Shown here in pieces: positions 34,961-46,514 of a stretch of DNA of 64,000 nucleotides. Every line of letters starts with the position of its first letter. Position 1 is the first letter of the stretch. The notes under the pieces were generated by a model. The model was not told the origin of the DNA and searched no databases. It worked only from the letters and a program-made list of their open reading frames with translations. A program made the position numbers and the translations under genes. The stretch is from Cyrtodaria siliqua (Eukaryota; Mollusca; Bivalvia; Adapedonta; Hiatellidae), in the NCBI GenBank assembly GCA_037043455.1, contig JAWPHD010007144.1, forward strand, positions 62,001 through 126,000. The letters are read 5' to 3'.

Positions 34961-35053
34961 CACTATTCTTGCAGTTTAATTGTGTCGTTATTTGGCGGGT
35001 TAGTTTCTTTAAGTGGATGAAAAACTTGCAGACACCATGTCCACTGGACATTA

Positions 35054-35497
35054 ATGGTAATTTTATCAAAACGAAATATTTCAAAATATTCCAATATTGA
35101 CATTTTGTCTGTATTTTCTATTCAAAAGCGTAAATCTATGTCTCATGGTCATAGATCGAATGGCAACATACAACGTAAATCGCGTGTAACTTTGTCAGTC
35201 GCTGATTTACATACGAGTTTTAAACAGTCTGGAAAGCACTCCATGCTTTCACGTTTCACCTCATTGTCCATTTCTTCACTACAGTTGATCGCCGAGGAAG
35301 CAGACAAAATGTTCATTCGTACAGATCCTTTGTATAACACTGCTTCCATAATTCAAAGCTACACAAAACTACGACCCCATATTGACAAGGAGTCTGATCA
35401 CGTCAGATATTTTCTAAAAATACTATACTTGAGGTTCAATAAAAACGCACCAGTTGATTATATGGGTGTTACATTGTATTGCTTAAGTAATTTATAA
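35054..35497 (+). CDS. Unassigned open frame, 147 codons
   Basis: The longest uninterrupted frame between the two genes. The ATG-initiated product is basic, with segments such as VADLHTSFKQSGKHSMLSRF and IIQSYTKLRPHIDKESDHVR. No domain, signal peptide or membrane segment was recognised, and no splice partner or promoter was found. It lies divergently 640 bases upstream of gene A and just before a foldback element. It could be a host gene fragment, a transposon-derived frame, or chance. Confidence 0.3.
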   Translation: MVILSKRNISKYSNIDILSVFSIQKRKSMSHGHRSNGNIQRKSRVTLSVADLHTSFKQSGKHSMLSRFTSLSISSLQLIAEEADKMFIRTDPLYNTASIIQSYTKLRPHIDKESDHVRYFLKILYLRFNKNAPVDYMGVTLYCLSNL

Positions 35498-35534
35498 TAA
35501 TAAGCCGATATTTTGAAGTTGAAGAATATTAGTG

Positions 35535-35985
35535 AACAATTGGAAACACGGATTGTCTCAAAATTCCTGAACATGGTGTATGGTGTTTTTTGAAAGTCAC
35601 ACGGTTCGGAAACGGAAGTGTCGCTGGACTGCTTCACTGCGCATGTACTGTTTCACTCATACACATATTTAAACGCTGTGTAGCAGTCTAAGGAAGTCGC
35701 ACGTTTTAATACCGGGTATGTCTAACCGTTTTACGTGTTCCTAAGAAATTATCCCGACCTCACGTTAGTCCAGCACGATAACGCCATGCCCCACTCAGCT
35801 AGAGTTACAAGTGATGTTATCTTGAATTAAATCTTGCTGAAATAACATGACTTGGAAACGGTATTTAAAACGGTTGGACATACTTGGTATTAAAATGTGT
35901 GACTTTTGTTTTTTACCCGTGTAATTTTAATTAAACACTATACACCATGTTTAGGAATTTTGAGACAATCAGTGTCAATCTCCAC
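35535..35985. repeat. Imperfect foldback element
   Basis: ATTGTCTCAAAATTCCTGAA and CATGGTGTATGGTG at 35550-35585 are matched inversely at 35935-35970; inner arms around 35700 and 35850 also pair. The MITE at 35976 inserted in its right end. Confidence 0.65.
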
Positions 35986-36459
35986 GCAGAGTTATCTTTC
36001 CTTGCACTCACATATATCTCTGCTAACTACTAAATTACAAGATTTTGCTAAAACCTGTTCAATTGGAACATGTTTGCCTGAATATATTTATTTATTGTGT
36101 AAATATAATTTTCAGAATATCTGTAAATTAGATATTGCAAGATTTGAAATAATGCATGAAAACAATTTAGTTTTAATCGGGACTATTTTACTACAAAAAT
36201 AATACGCACTTAGGTCTCCTCAATCGAAACGCATATGTAAACATTTCAAACCGAAGCTCGATAGCAAAACAATACTAAACAATAAATAACTCATAGAAAT
36301 ACATTGTTTAATATAGGTCTATATTTTATCTTTGCAGATCACGCAAAGGGATTTATTATAAACATCATTTTGAATAATCACGTGACCTAACCGTTCGCCC
36401 TACTTCCTTTGACGTTGACAGAGTCAAATGAGGAACGAGTGTACTCTGGGTAGAGATTG
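35976..36459. mobile_element. MITE with perfect 9-bp target duplication (copy 2)
   Basis: Terminal inverted repeats CAATCTCCACGCAGAGT / its complement with two mismatches. Flanked by AATCAGTGT at 35967-35975 and 36460-36468. Non-coding, ~484 bp, near-identical to 26127-26615. A 9-bp duplication is typical of Mutator-like and some Merlin-like elements, but the superfamily is not proven. Confidence 0.9.
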
Positions 36460-36592
36460 AATCAGTGTCTGTAATTCATTATAAATATCCTTCAAATTCA
36501 AAATATGCACTTTTAAATATTAATTATTTTAGAAATAAAAGTTAACATCCATGCATTCTACCGGTGGGTTTTCATTGACCGTCAGATATATC

Positions 36593-36905
36593 TTAAAGGG
36601 ACACACGGCAATCCTGATTTGTTAAAAACTCACAGCGTCCCGTTTACATTACTTGCAAATTTGCAATCATATAAACATATATTGTTAGAATAGTTCAAAG
36701 CAGATTGTTTTTACATATTATTACTATTGACTGTATTGCACCAATAAAATACTTACATATTTGTTTGAAAAACGAAAAAAATAAAATTTCTCAATTTTTT
36801 ATTTAATTATATACAAGCATTTTTAAAGTCAAAATGCTACAGGATTAATACACCGAGGTGCTAATTTTAATGCTTTTTATAAAACTAAGGATTGCCATGA
36901 GGGTA
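36593..36905. mobile_element. TTAA-type MITE (copy 3)
   Basis: Begins TTAAAGGGACACACGGCAAT; the right end GGATTGCCATGAGGG is a decayed inverse. Same family as 12672 and 29291. Confidence 0.65.
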
Positions 36906-37094
36906 TTGATTTTATTGACATATCAAGTATTTTTCGAGATAATCATTTGTTGATTCTATTCATAAATATTTCAAAAACATCAGAAAGTCCTATAATTTGT
37001 TATACATATGAAAACAAACAATTAGAAGGATTAGTTTCAACTACAACAAAATAGTTTCTGACCTTGACATAGAAAATAACGCTCCTAAGGAATG

Positions 37095-37575
37095 TGAGCG
37101 TAAAACGTAAATATTTGCTATGCTCCGGCAGGTCATGTCATCACTGGTAATTTTGATATATTAGATAAACGTTTTGGGCATTTGTTTTCTAAAGGTCTTA
37201 AGCATAAAGTATAAAAAAATGTCGTAGACAACATGTGGACCCGAACTCATTTTTTTATTGACAAAGTCAATTCTTAAAATTATAGATACCCGTTTTAACT
37301 TTTATAATGCCAACACCTCTTTACTTCCTTCGACACCTAGGTTTTCGTTTCGTAATTTGTAATCAGGAATTCACAAATTTCATAATACATGTACGTTTGT
37401 TTTAGTTCCTGCTGATAAAGCAGCTAATAATGTAATTATTGTTTGACGGGTACATTACGTCAATGTTTTATCTCTGGAAATTCGTATACGTCAGTTCAAT
37501 CTACTGAGGATGATGTTGTTTCAACGTATATCACTCGGTGCACCATTTTCATGGCTGGGGTAGACGAAAAGCGAA
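37095..37575 (+). mobile_element. Penelope-like retroelement fragment
   Basis: Frames on the plus strand give HVITGNFDILDKRFGHLFSK near 37133 and VPADKAANNVIIV near 37407. These two N-terminal motifs precede the reverse transcriptase in Penelope-like elements. Stops and shifts intervene, and the element is cut off by the MITE at 37583. Confidence 0.6.
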
Positions 37576-37582
37576 ACAAACT

Positions 37583-38345
37583 TCTAACTACACTGAACAC
37601 AATTTCTAAGTACCAACTTTTGTATCTTAACTAATTTTCTTATTTTAAATATATTTTAGAATAGATACATGACAAGTATTTTGTTTTGACCCATAGTTTG
37701 TAAAACATTTGTTTTTTGTTTAAATTGTTACATCTTTTGAGAGTTACCCGCCCTTTATATGAAAACATGAAATGTGCCGATAAAACACATATCATGAGTC
37801 AAAGACCGCTTAAAGATATAAAACTCTTAAAATTGGTATAAAATAATAGAAAAAAACATACTTATTTGACCCATTTATCGCAGATTCTCCGTCTATAAAA
37901 AATTGAAATATGGATAATCTTAAATTACCTCCCTTTAAATTGAATATTGTTTGAAATTCAAGTAACTGTAATTCAGCGTTAACATTAACTATTTCGAAAA
38001 TTTATTTTGCAACCGCATTTGTAATGGTAATGCTAGTAAATCATGATGTCAAAATAATTTTAACTCGCATATTTTAGAATAAGGAACATCGAAAGCTTCA
38101 CTAATTCGAAGTACTTAATAAAATCCTATATACCCAGTTGTATAAGTGTTATAACTTATTTCTAAGAAAACACATTGACTTAAAAGTTTTAGAATATGTT
38201 CATGCAATCAGAGCAGACGATTTACACTCGTTATTTTGCAGTTTAACCGTATCTCTAATCAAGCTCAAAATACACAAAACAATGAGAATATTATTGACAT
38301 ATTCTTAGGTTGATACTTAGCAATTTGGTTTAGTGCATGTACTGG
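37583..38345. mobile_element. ~760-bp element with inverted termini (copy 1)
   Basis: The ends share an inverted TTGCTAAGTATCAAC-like motif. An inverted, ~80-90% similar copy lies at 59127-59885, recognisable by TTTTGACCCATAGTTTGTAA. Non-coding; probably a non-autonomous DNA transposon. Confidence 0.75.
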
Positions 38346-38419
38346 ATTCCTAAATTACATAATCAGCCTTATAACGCTCGCTTTATTTCTAATTACAGTG
38401 TCAGTACCACTTAAAATAT

Positions 38420-38935
38420 CTCTTGGATTGTATAATGACGTAGTGGTACAGTTCACCATTATGCTTTCCTCTTGGATTGTATAATGACGTAGTGGTACAG
38501 TTCACCATTATGCTTGCCTCTTCGATTGTATAATGACGTAGTGGTACAGTTCACCATTATGCTTTCCTCTTGGATTTTATAATGACGTAGTGGTACAGTT
38601 CACCATTATGCTTTCCTCTTGATTATATAATGACGTAGTGGTACAGTTCACCATTATGCTTGCCTCTTGGATTGTATAAGGACGTAGTGGTACAGTTCAC
38701 CATTATGCGTTCCTCTTGGATTGTATAATGACATAATGGTAAAGTTCACAATTATGCTTGCCTCTTGGATTGTATAATGACGTAGTGGTACAGTTCACCG
38801 TTATGCTTGCCTCTTGGATTGTATAATGACGTAGTGGTACAGTTCACCATTATGCTTGCCTCTTGGATTGTTTAATGACGTAGTGTTACAGTTCACCATT
38901 ATGCTTGCCTCTTGGATTGTATAATGACGGACAGA
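38420..38935. repeat. 49-bp tandem array, ~10 copies
   Basis: The unit contains TTGGATTGTATAATGACGTA and GTGGTACAGTTCACCATTAT. Copies are 90% or more alike, one decayed. Head-to-tail without unique spacers, hence a minisatellite. Confidence 0.95.
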
Positions 38936-38989
38936 TTGTGGACCCTATGATGACGTCTTTATTAAACTTGTTTATTCTTAAACTGGCGG

Positions 38990-39640
38990 TGATATCTTTA
39001 TTGACAGATGGCCAGTTCTTTGGGAAACAATAGGGTAAGAATGAGGTTTGGTGCACTCTAGAACCTAGTTTAAACCACCAGCAGACGTTTATGCCACTGA
39101 ACGTTCCAAGGCGGTAGAGCCCTATTTTCAACTATTTTATGTTTGTGATGTCATATCTTGCATTTTATTCATCTTTGTATTTATTGTTTGTTTCTGTGCG
39201 TGTTGTTGCTTGACCGTTGTCCGTTAGTGCTGCATTTCCTGTTTGACTTTTATATCTGCCTTTTTGAGTAAACAAATACTAAAATAAGCAAGTAACAAAG
39301 AACAAAAGGCTCATTAAAATCAAGCCTGCTACTGCTCTCTATTGTTTGTGTTTTTTTGCCTTCAAGGGACTCCTGTTTTAAATGTTTATTGACATTCAAA
39401 CTAGCGTTCTTTTATAAAAGCAGCCCCGAATACGAATCAGCTACTAGTATTTCCTTTGGGGTCTACGAGAACCAGTTTGTGGATTTAAAGTAGAATATCG
39501 TTTAAAGCAGGTGCTAGTAGGCGTGAGAGCTGTTGGACCATATATAGCACCATATATAACCTCTTATGAACAGACTGCTACTTTATTCCCTTATTTGTGT
39601 TTCTTGCTTCCAACGAATCCTCTTTTCAATAGCTATTTAC
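38990..39640 (+). repeat. Family D copies
   Basis: GAGGTTTGGTGCACTCTAGA, GTTCCAAGGCGGTAG and CATTTCCTGTTTGACTTTTA at 39030-39260, then two degraded copies of the TTTGTGTTT...GCCTTCAAGGGA segment near 39340 and 39590. 39640-40070 has nothing recognised. Confidence 0.65.
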
Positions 39641-40075
39641 CAAATATTTGAAATACTTCTAGTGTAGGTTAATCGAAAATGCTTTCTCAAAACATGTTAC
39701 ATGTTCTTATGCAGAAAATACCTTATATTTGTAAGTACAATCAGCAAAAATAAAAAGTATCCACTTTGTTTTCCTGCAAAATCTGAGACTGTAAGAAAGA
39801 ACTAAGAATTGTAGCATTTTAATAACATCTTTGTTTGATGTTCAGACAAAATTTCAGCGAAATATACCGAATAATATTAATAATAAAAAAATAAATAATC
39901 GTAGTTTAAAAACATAGGTGTGAAAACGAAATTAACAAAACTTATCAGATGTAAATAGCACAGATTCCTAAGTCCATTCAAATACACAGAGAAATATTCA
40001 AAACCTCGCTAATATCTCACGTATCCACCGTTACACCGAATACAATCAAGAATGTGACGTAACGACTGACGAAGC

Positions 40076-40214
40076 ATCGAGCATATTTGGGACGTCGTGT
40101 ACGTCGGGATGACCCTATCCAACTTGTTCATTACTTTGCAGCAGAACTTGTCCGCAAATGGAATGCATTAGCTCCAGACTTCGTCAGTTGTTACGTCAGA
40201 GGAATGCGACGTCG
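40076..40214 (+). mobile_element. Tc1/mariner transposase C-terminal scrap
   Basis: One frame gives IEHIWDV, the next GRRVRRDDP and LVRKWNALAPDF...VRGMRRR. These together form the C-terminal end of a Tc1/mariner transposase after one frameshift. The catalytic DD(E/D) region other than the last E-containing motif is absent. Confidence 0.6.
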
Positions 40215-40559
40215 TAATGAATGAATGAATGAATGATGTTTACGGTACGTCGACACATAAATAGGTCATATTGTGCGCAATAACTGATGAAAAATGAAGA
40301 AATGAAGAATGTAAATATATAAAGATAAAACTATTTACAAATAAGGGATGATATGGTAGTAATATAAACTATGTATATATGTAAATCAACAAATGCCCGT
40401 CGACGGATGTATAAACAAGTAAATATATATAAGAACATATTAAAATGATTTATAAAGTCTGATTTCTTTCAAGAAATCTAAAACAAGATCAAAATATACA
40501 GTATCAAATAACTCTTTCATAGTATTACGATTGTAGTATATTTACCGCATATGATCAAA

Positions 40560-43355
40560 GTCTACACATTTGAAAAAAGTTACTGTATTTCGATTTAATT
40601 TCAGTAAATGTGCTTTGAAAGATAGTAGGATCTGTACTGGATTTGTTATTATTACAAAGATCAAAAATGATTGTTGGTGTTTCCAAAGTCCACGGTGAAA
40701 TTTGTGGTACTTTGCACTTAGCGATCAAATAGGTCGATTTCAATCTCTTAGTTTTGGTTTAATACGAAAACCAAATGGTCAAACGACCTTCGGTTTTCGA
40801 TCATGTCGATCAAAAAGAGGTTCATAATTAGAGTTAAAAACGGTATCGAAAGTCGTGTTTGAAGGGTTAGATTTTAATTTAATGACATATTGAAGGGCTA
40901 ATTTGTCCCGTCTATGGGACAGTGATGGTTCATTACCTTCAACATATAGACTTTCGGCTGGTGATGTACGAAAGGCACCTTAGGCGAGTCGTAATCCTCC
41001 AGCTTGGATCTGATAAGAGATCTATAAAGTTGAAAAGTACTTTTTGATCTGCTCCCCAATTAGTCTTTGCAACAACTTTAAGTAAATTAAAAGCTTTAAG
41101 GAATTTGGCCTTCAAGTATTTAAGGTGTGATATACACGTTAATTTACGGTAAAAAATAATACCAAGAAATTTAGTCTCATCCACTACTGGTCTTGGTGAC
41201 CCATCTCGTGTTAGATGGGGGTCTTCGTGCTGTTTACGTATTTGACAAAAGTGCATACAATTAGTTTTAGATTTAGAAAATTTAAAACAATTTTCAACAG
41301 ACCAGGTCTTAAGTTTATTGAGACATTGTTTTAATTGTCTCTCAATAGTGTTCATGTTTTTGCACGATAATATATAACAAAGTCGTCAACATATAGAGAA
41401 CAATCCACACCAGGACTGATGCTTTAACTAAATGTTATTTTTATATTAAAAAGGGTGACATAGGGTATGCTGCCCTGTGGCACACCTATCTCCTGTTCAT
41501 GAATGTAAGAGACAGTTGAACCCATTCGGACACGAAACTGTCTATCATCTAAGAAATTCTCTATAAAAACTGGTAATCGGCCCCTAAAGATCGGTCATAA
41601 AGATCATTCATAATACCGTACTTCCATGCAGTATCATAAGCTTTCTCCAAGTCAAAAAATACAACGACTTGATGTTCTTTCTTTATGAAAGCTTCCCTAA
41701 TAAATGATTCAAATCGAATGAGATATCTGTTGTGCTTCGTTGGCGCCGGAATCCACTTTGATACTTTATTATCAGTTTCTTGGATTCCATGTACCATTCG
41801 AGTCTCTCATTAATCATTCTTTCCATCGTTTTGCATATGCAAATCGTTAAAGCAATAGGGCGATAATTTACTGGGTCCGTATGATCCTTTCCAGGTTTGG
41901 GGACTGGAATAACGATTGCTTCCCGCCAAGAATCGGCGAAGTTTCCGGTCACTCAAACCTTATTAAATATATCAAGAAGTGTGGAGAGACAGGTTTCAGG
42001 TAAATGTTTTAATAATTGATAATGGATATCATCAGGACCAGCTGATGTATCATGAGCCTTTTTAAGGGATTCTCGAAGTTCTTTGAGAGTGAACAGTTTA
42101 TTGTATTTCTCCAAAATTTTCGACTTGAAATTCAGCTTCTTCTGGTATTTTATTCTTTATTTTTTAGAAAATTTTGTTGACAATTTTCAGAAGAAGAGTG
42201 TCCTTAGTGTTTGTAATATCTTTGACAGATGTAATATATTCATTATCAGTTTAAAGATGATTTACACAAATAGAATTACCTTTATCGTTTATTTTCCGGA
42301 CCATGTTCCACGTCTTCTTAGTTGAGCGAGAGTTCAGCCTAGAGACGTAATATCTCCGATAGTTCAGACATACGATATCCAGGATTTCCTCTTGCTATCC
42401 TTAATAGTACGACCGGCTTTCGCACGAAAAGCTCTAAAAGTAGCTAAATTATTTTGAGTTGGCCGCAAGTTAAAATCATTCAATGCAGCTTTACGATCGT
42501 TGACTGCCTTTTTGCAGTCATCATCGTACCATGGTGTATGTGGACGTTTTGGATTTGCCGAGGCTTTTGAAATAGTTTGATCAGCTATATCATGAATGGT
42601 TTTGGTAAAAGAATTAAATTAAAGCCTTCCGTTTTCAAGGATATCGAAGACGCAACGTCTTCGATATCCTTGAAAATGGAAGGCTTTAATTGTTCCTCAC
42701 AAAGGGATTGAAACATATCCCAATCAGCTTTGCGAAGTTTCCATCGTTGCATTTTTCGAGAAGTGGACGCAACGTCTTCGATATCCTTGAAAACGGAAGG
42801 CTTTAATTGTTCCTCACAAAGAGATTGAAACATATCCCAATCAGCTTTGCGAAGTTTCCATCGTTGCGTTTTTCGAGAAGTGGAGGGCCGATATTTTCAA
42901 AAATTAAAGGGGAAGTGGTCACTTCCACATAGGTCGTCACCAACACTCCACGAAAAATCCATCAAGAGCGTTGGATCGCATATTGTTAAATCAGTGGAAG
43001 AATGAGAGTCGGAAGCTGGATGTAAATAAATATGTGACTTGTTATCATTAAAAAGACACAAATTGTTTTGGCTAAGAAATCCTCAACTTTCTTGGCTTTA
43101 TTGTTTATATCTGTACAACCCCAAATGTAGCTGTGTGCATTAAAATCACCGAAGGGTATATCAGGGGATGGTAATTGTGCAACTAGGTGGTTTAGATATT
43201 TAAGGTCTAGTGAAGAACTGGGTGGTGAATATAAGGAGCATATTGTTATAACTATGTGCATCGTAACACTGACCGCAACAGCTTGCAAATCAGTCTTCAA
43301 CACAACAGTTCTGTGAGGAAAGTTTTGATTCACAAGAATCGAAACTCCTCCAGCA
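40560..43355 (-). mobile_element. Jockey/I-superfamily LINE, decayed
   Basis: Minus strand, 5' to 3': endonuclease end (43333-42900) with PFGDFNAHSYIWG and GSDHFPFNF; linker with KRPHTPWYDDDCKKAVNDRK (42560-42500); polymerase at 41950-41600 with NYRPIALT, SGFRRQRSTTD and FFDLEKAYDTAW; thumb at 41355-40939 including NCFKFSKSKTNCM and FLGIIFYRKL; connection at 40743-40555. A YxDD block is not clean, and several stops and shifts show it is inactive. It ends before any RNase H DGS motif. Confidence 0.85.
42610..42890 (-). repeat. Local duplication with inverted join inside the LINE
   Basis: A segment encoding WDMFQSLCEEQLKPS.FKDI occurs twice in tandem. At 42622-42700 CTTCCGTTTTCAAGGATATC is followed by its own complement, forming a ~38-base-arm palindrome centred near ACGCAACGTC. 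Such an arrangement suggests a template-switch rearrangement. Confidence 0.8.
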
Positions 43356-43559
43356 GCTTTATCATATAGTTATACAATGAATAGCTTTTAAAAGATATCT
43401 TATCAAAAGTCTTCAAGAAAGTTTCATATTTTATCGCAATACAACGTTAATCAGAATTACTATGAATTTAAGTTGTTGTTGTCATTATGCAAATTTGAAT
43501 ACCCACTTAAAAGTCATACTGCTAATTGTATAATATATAAGCGCGACTGGTGCATATTA

Positions 43560-44356
43560 TAACTAAGTCTCGTGTCGTGCGAGTGCCTGATTAGAACTGG
43601 TAAAATGTCTGGGCTTTTCTTGCTTGGAAATAAAGTTAATTACAGAACTCGCTTTTATTTCAAATGGAACTGAGAAGGCTATGTATCCCGAATGCTCAGC
43701 ATTGCTTAATATAATACCGTATCCTAATTGCTCTACCCCATCCACTGATAAAACAACCAATACCTCACCAGGTTGTCTTGAACTTACTACACCCATTCGT
43801 AAAATACGCCCATCACACATCATAACATACCCAGAATTTTGATGGTGTCCACCATTACCCCACCTCCATTAATACCTGTCTTTTATAAGAACGCCAATCG
43901 ATTCAGCCCATACCGTTATCACTGGTTGATTGATCAATATCACACAGAGGGGTTATTATCCAATGCTTTCAGGCGCAAATACTGCGTATGACAGCACGTG
44001 TCATAGCTGTACGGATCGTAGGTCGAACACAAAGTATCATATAGATTATATAACACAAGGGTCCGAAGCAAACGATGCATGGACTACTTTTATACTTGAT
44101 AAGTCGAACGGACTCACAGGCAGGAGTAGAAATAATTAATGATTCTATAAGAACTTATTGCTGGGCAATTCTTGCCTCGCAAACTCAAATAAGAACGTAT
44201 ATCATAGGCACTGGTACGGCGTTTGATGCCCAGAAGCAATTTCTCGCAAATGTAGAAGATTCTATAAATAGTCCAATGGATTTGACAAGTCAAATATCAA
44301 AAAAAGAGTATGATAATGGACCTTTGGAAACGGCAGATATCAAGATACGTTGAAAT
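43560..44356. other. Unidentified stretch with overlapping open frames
   Basis: Open frames exist on both strands: minus 43563-43823 with VLVVLSVDGVEQLGYGIIL; plus 43930-44139 and 44075-44353 with AWTTFILDKSNG and LDLTSQISKKEYDNG-like text. It adjoins the Polinton relic and may be a decayed capsid or accessory gene, but no motif was recognised, and neither strand could be preferred. Confidence 0.25.
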
Positions 44357-44409
44357 ATGCCAGAAGTAAAGTAGAGATTTTGTTTTCGGAGTTGGTTTAT
44401 ATATGTCGT

Positions 44410-44690
44410 TGATTGATATGGAATAGGCGTAGGAGCCGAGGTGGGCGGGGGAGGCGGCCCCGAATGTTCAGAGTGGGGGTGGGGGTTGGGGGCAGAGTAT
44501 GCTTTGGCCTCCCAATAATTTGAAGAAAAAAATGTTTAGCGCTCTTTTTTCGTTATATAATATTCTATGTTTTGGTGTAATTGAGCATGGATTACGTTTT
44601 TTTCTAAAATCTGGCCCCACTCCTCAATAATTGAAACATACTTTTTTGATTGTCAAATATATTTTTGGAAACTATTGGATCTATTCAAGA
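44410..44690 (+). repeat. G-rich dispersed repeat
   Basis: GGCGTAGGAGCCGAGGTGGG, TTGGTGTAATTGAGCATGGA and TTGAAACATACTTTTTTGAT match 22550-22985 in inverse. 44690-45430 holds AT-rich sequence with a family D-like segment at 45130-45210. Confidence 0.7.
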
Positions 44691-45429
44691 TTATAATAAT
44701 GAAATTGTCATAGCAAAAGAAAATTAATCGCTCGGATTAAATATAACACCTGTACCCCAAAGATAGTTGCTCCCGTGCAAGACGCAAATACGAATACAGG
44801 GGGAAACCTGATATTCCATGTTTGCTAGATAAGTCTCCACCTGCGGAACAAAATAATTTTGCAGAAAATCATGATGATAAAAAACAGCTTTCATTGTTGG
44901 GGGTATAGGCGTTAGGTTGACATCAATAGTCTTGTATGAAATTACTTCTTAGTAATCCATTCTTTGGCGGCAACATATAACAAAGAAGTAATAGCAATAA
45001 CTAAAGCCCACATATTGTTTCCAAGCCAGTTTACGACTTTTCCAGTAGGCTAGACTAGTAGATAATAGTCAATACACAATAGACCCAAGTACTCCAGGCA
45101 AGGCTGCGGCGGCTTTTTAAGCAAGTGTAGAAAGAAGCTTCTCTTAATTGTGTTTGTTGCTCCCAAAGGATCACCTTTATCAGTATTTATTACTTAACAA
45201 CTTTTTTACCCATTTTTTAACTCCCCCTCCATCTTTTGGTGGAAGTGTTGTTGACGTAGTTCCGTCTGCGCCTGGTGGAATAATTGCCTCAACTATCATT
45301 CCAATAATCATCCTAATTGCAGTCAAAACACTAACTATAGTTATACATTGTTTCTTGAAGTTCTTGTTCTTTCACCAAGGGTTGTATCTTCTCTTAGCAC
45401 TTTATTTATAGTTTCTCATAACTTAACTG

Positions 45430-45795
45430 TGTAGTGCATGCTTGTTAGCACTCGCTGCTTCCAATCCGACACTTTTCTCTTCTTCCAAGTTTTTTATTCT
45501 GTCACTTATTTGTTTTTGTTGAAATTCATCGTCTCGCGCTTGATAATCTTTGTTTTTCTTTCACTATGTCTTTATCAAGTTCAGTAAGTTTTTCTAAATT
45601 ATTGCTAAATTATTTACAAGTTCATAGCGGAATTTTCGGAGTGCTTTATCCAGCCCTTGAATCTCTCTCAGAGTTAAACCTTCTGTTTGTGTTTCTAATG
45701 TTTTACAGATGTTTCTATTTAAATATTTTCTTATAGCATTATGCTTCCCCAGAATCAAATTTGCTTGCTAAAGAATCAAGAGAAAGAAATGATGT
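45430..45795 (-). pseudogene. Polinton-associated coiled-coil protein, decayed
   Basis: Minus-strand frames give HNAIRKYLNRNICKTLETQT, LREIQGLDKALRKFRYEL and FQQKQISDRIKNLEEEK, a heptad-rich sequence broken by a stop and a frameshift. Same strand and neighbourhood as the next protein upstream (46121-46402). Assignment to the Polinton is by context. Confidence 0.45.
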
Positions 45796-45849
45796 TTTTC
45801 CTTATTTTGCGGTTCGTCTTATTTATTTATCACCAACCACCAAATATAA

Positions 45850-46130
45850 TGTTTTACCATCTCAGTCTAAGTAATAGATAAAGTCTGGTCTCAGCGAGTT
45901 GGCATATTTAAACACCGAGATGGGCGTAACCAACGAGCTGAGACCAGACTCTATCTTTTTTTGTAGCATGGTGTACTTAGTAACACTGTGACGTCATAGT
46001 GACCGTACTCTAAATTCCAATATCCGGTAGTTGTAGAACGGCATGGCAACGCCCCTTTAGTTACCCTAAATTAAACGATTTAATGCTCTGCATTCATCAA
46101 AGGAAATGTCACCGACCATGCTACACTTTA
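45850..46130. repeat. Hairpin element with TGACGTCA inside the Polinton
   Basis: AGTCTGGTCTCAGCGAGTTG and its complement form a hairpin at 45863-45960 with loop GAGATGGGCG. TGACGTCA is at 45989-45996, and the right end reads GACCATGCTACA. The same family, without the octamer, is at 54090-54420. Confidence 0.8.
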
Positions 46131-46402
46131 AAATGATCATACTCAGGAACAGAAGAAGCTTCAATTTTAAGTCTATTTTTAATTTCCTTATAGAAGTCCT
46201 TTACAGGAAGTATTTTCTAAATATAAAATACATCTTCTTTGTCTTGCCCTGCGAGGTCAGCAATATGACTGGTCCGGTTTAGAAAGTCTTCTTGAAATTC
46301 TTTACTGGGTTGTTATAATGTGTTCATGTCAACATCATCAATGTCACCAATCTCATCTGTGTCATATGCAGGATTTTCAAAATCATATCCACCTTCAGCC
46401 AT
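46121..46402 (-). pseudogene. Polinton accessory protein (acidic, FENPAYDTD motif)
   Basis: ATG at 46402 opens MAEGGYDFENPAYDTDEIG and an Asp-rich segment, with in-frame stops at two places and an end near 46121. Acidic FxNPxxD starts of this kind occur in a conserved Polinton protein of unknown function (from memory, not checked). Divergent from the capsid gene. Confidence 0.45.
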
Positions 46403-46514
46403 TATTATTATCTTAGAAAAATATAATTTCTAAATAAAGTATGTCTAAATACTGAAATAAATTAGATACTTATAGAAAACTGAGAGAACCTCTCGGGTTT
46501 AAAGGCATCCGTCA

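Noticed and set aside
38420..38935. Possible CRISPR-like or regulatory array
   Set aside because: The 49-bp units are contiguous and near-identical along their whole length; a minisatellite.
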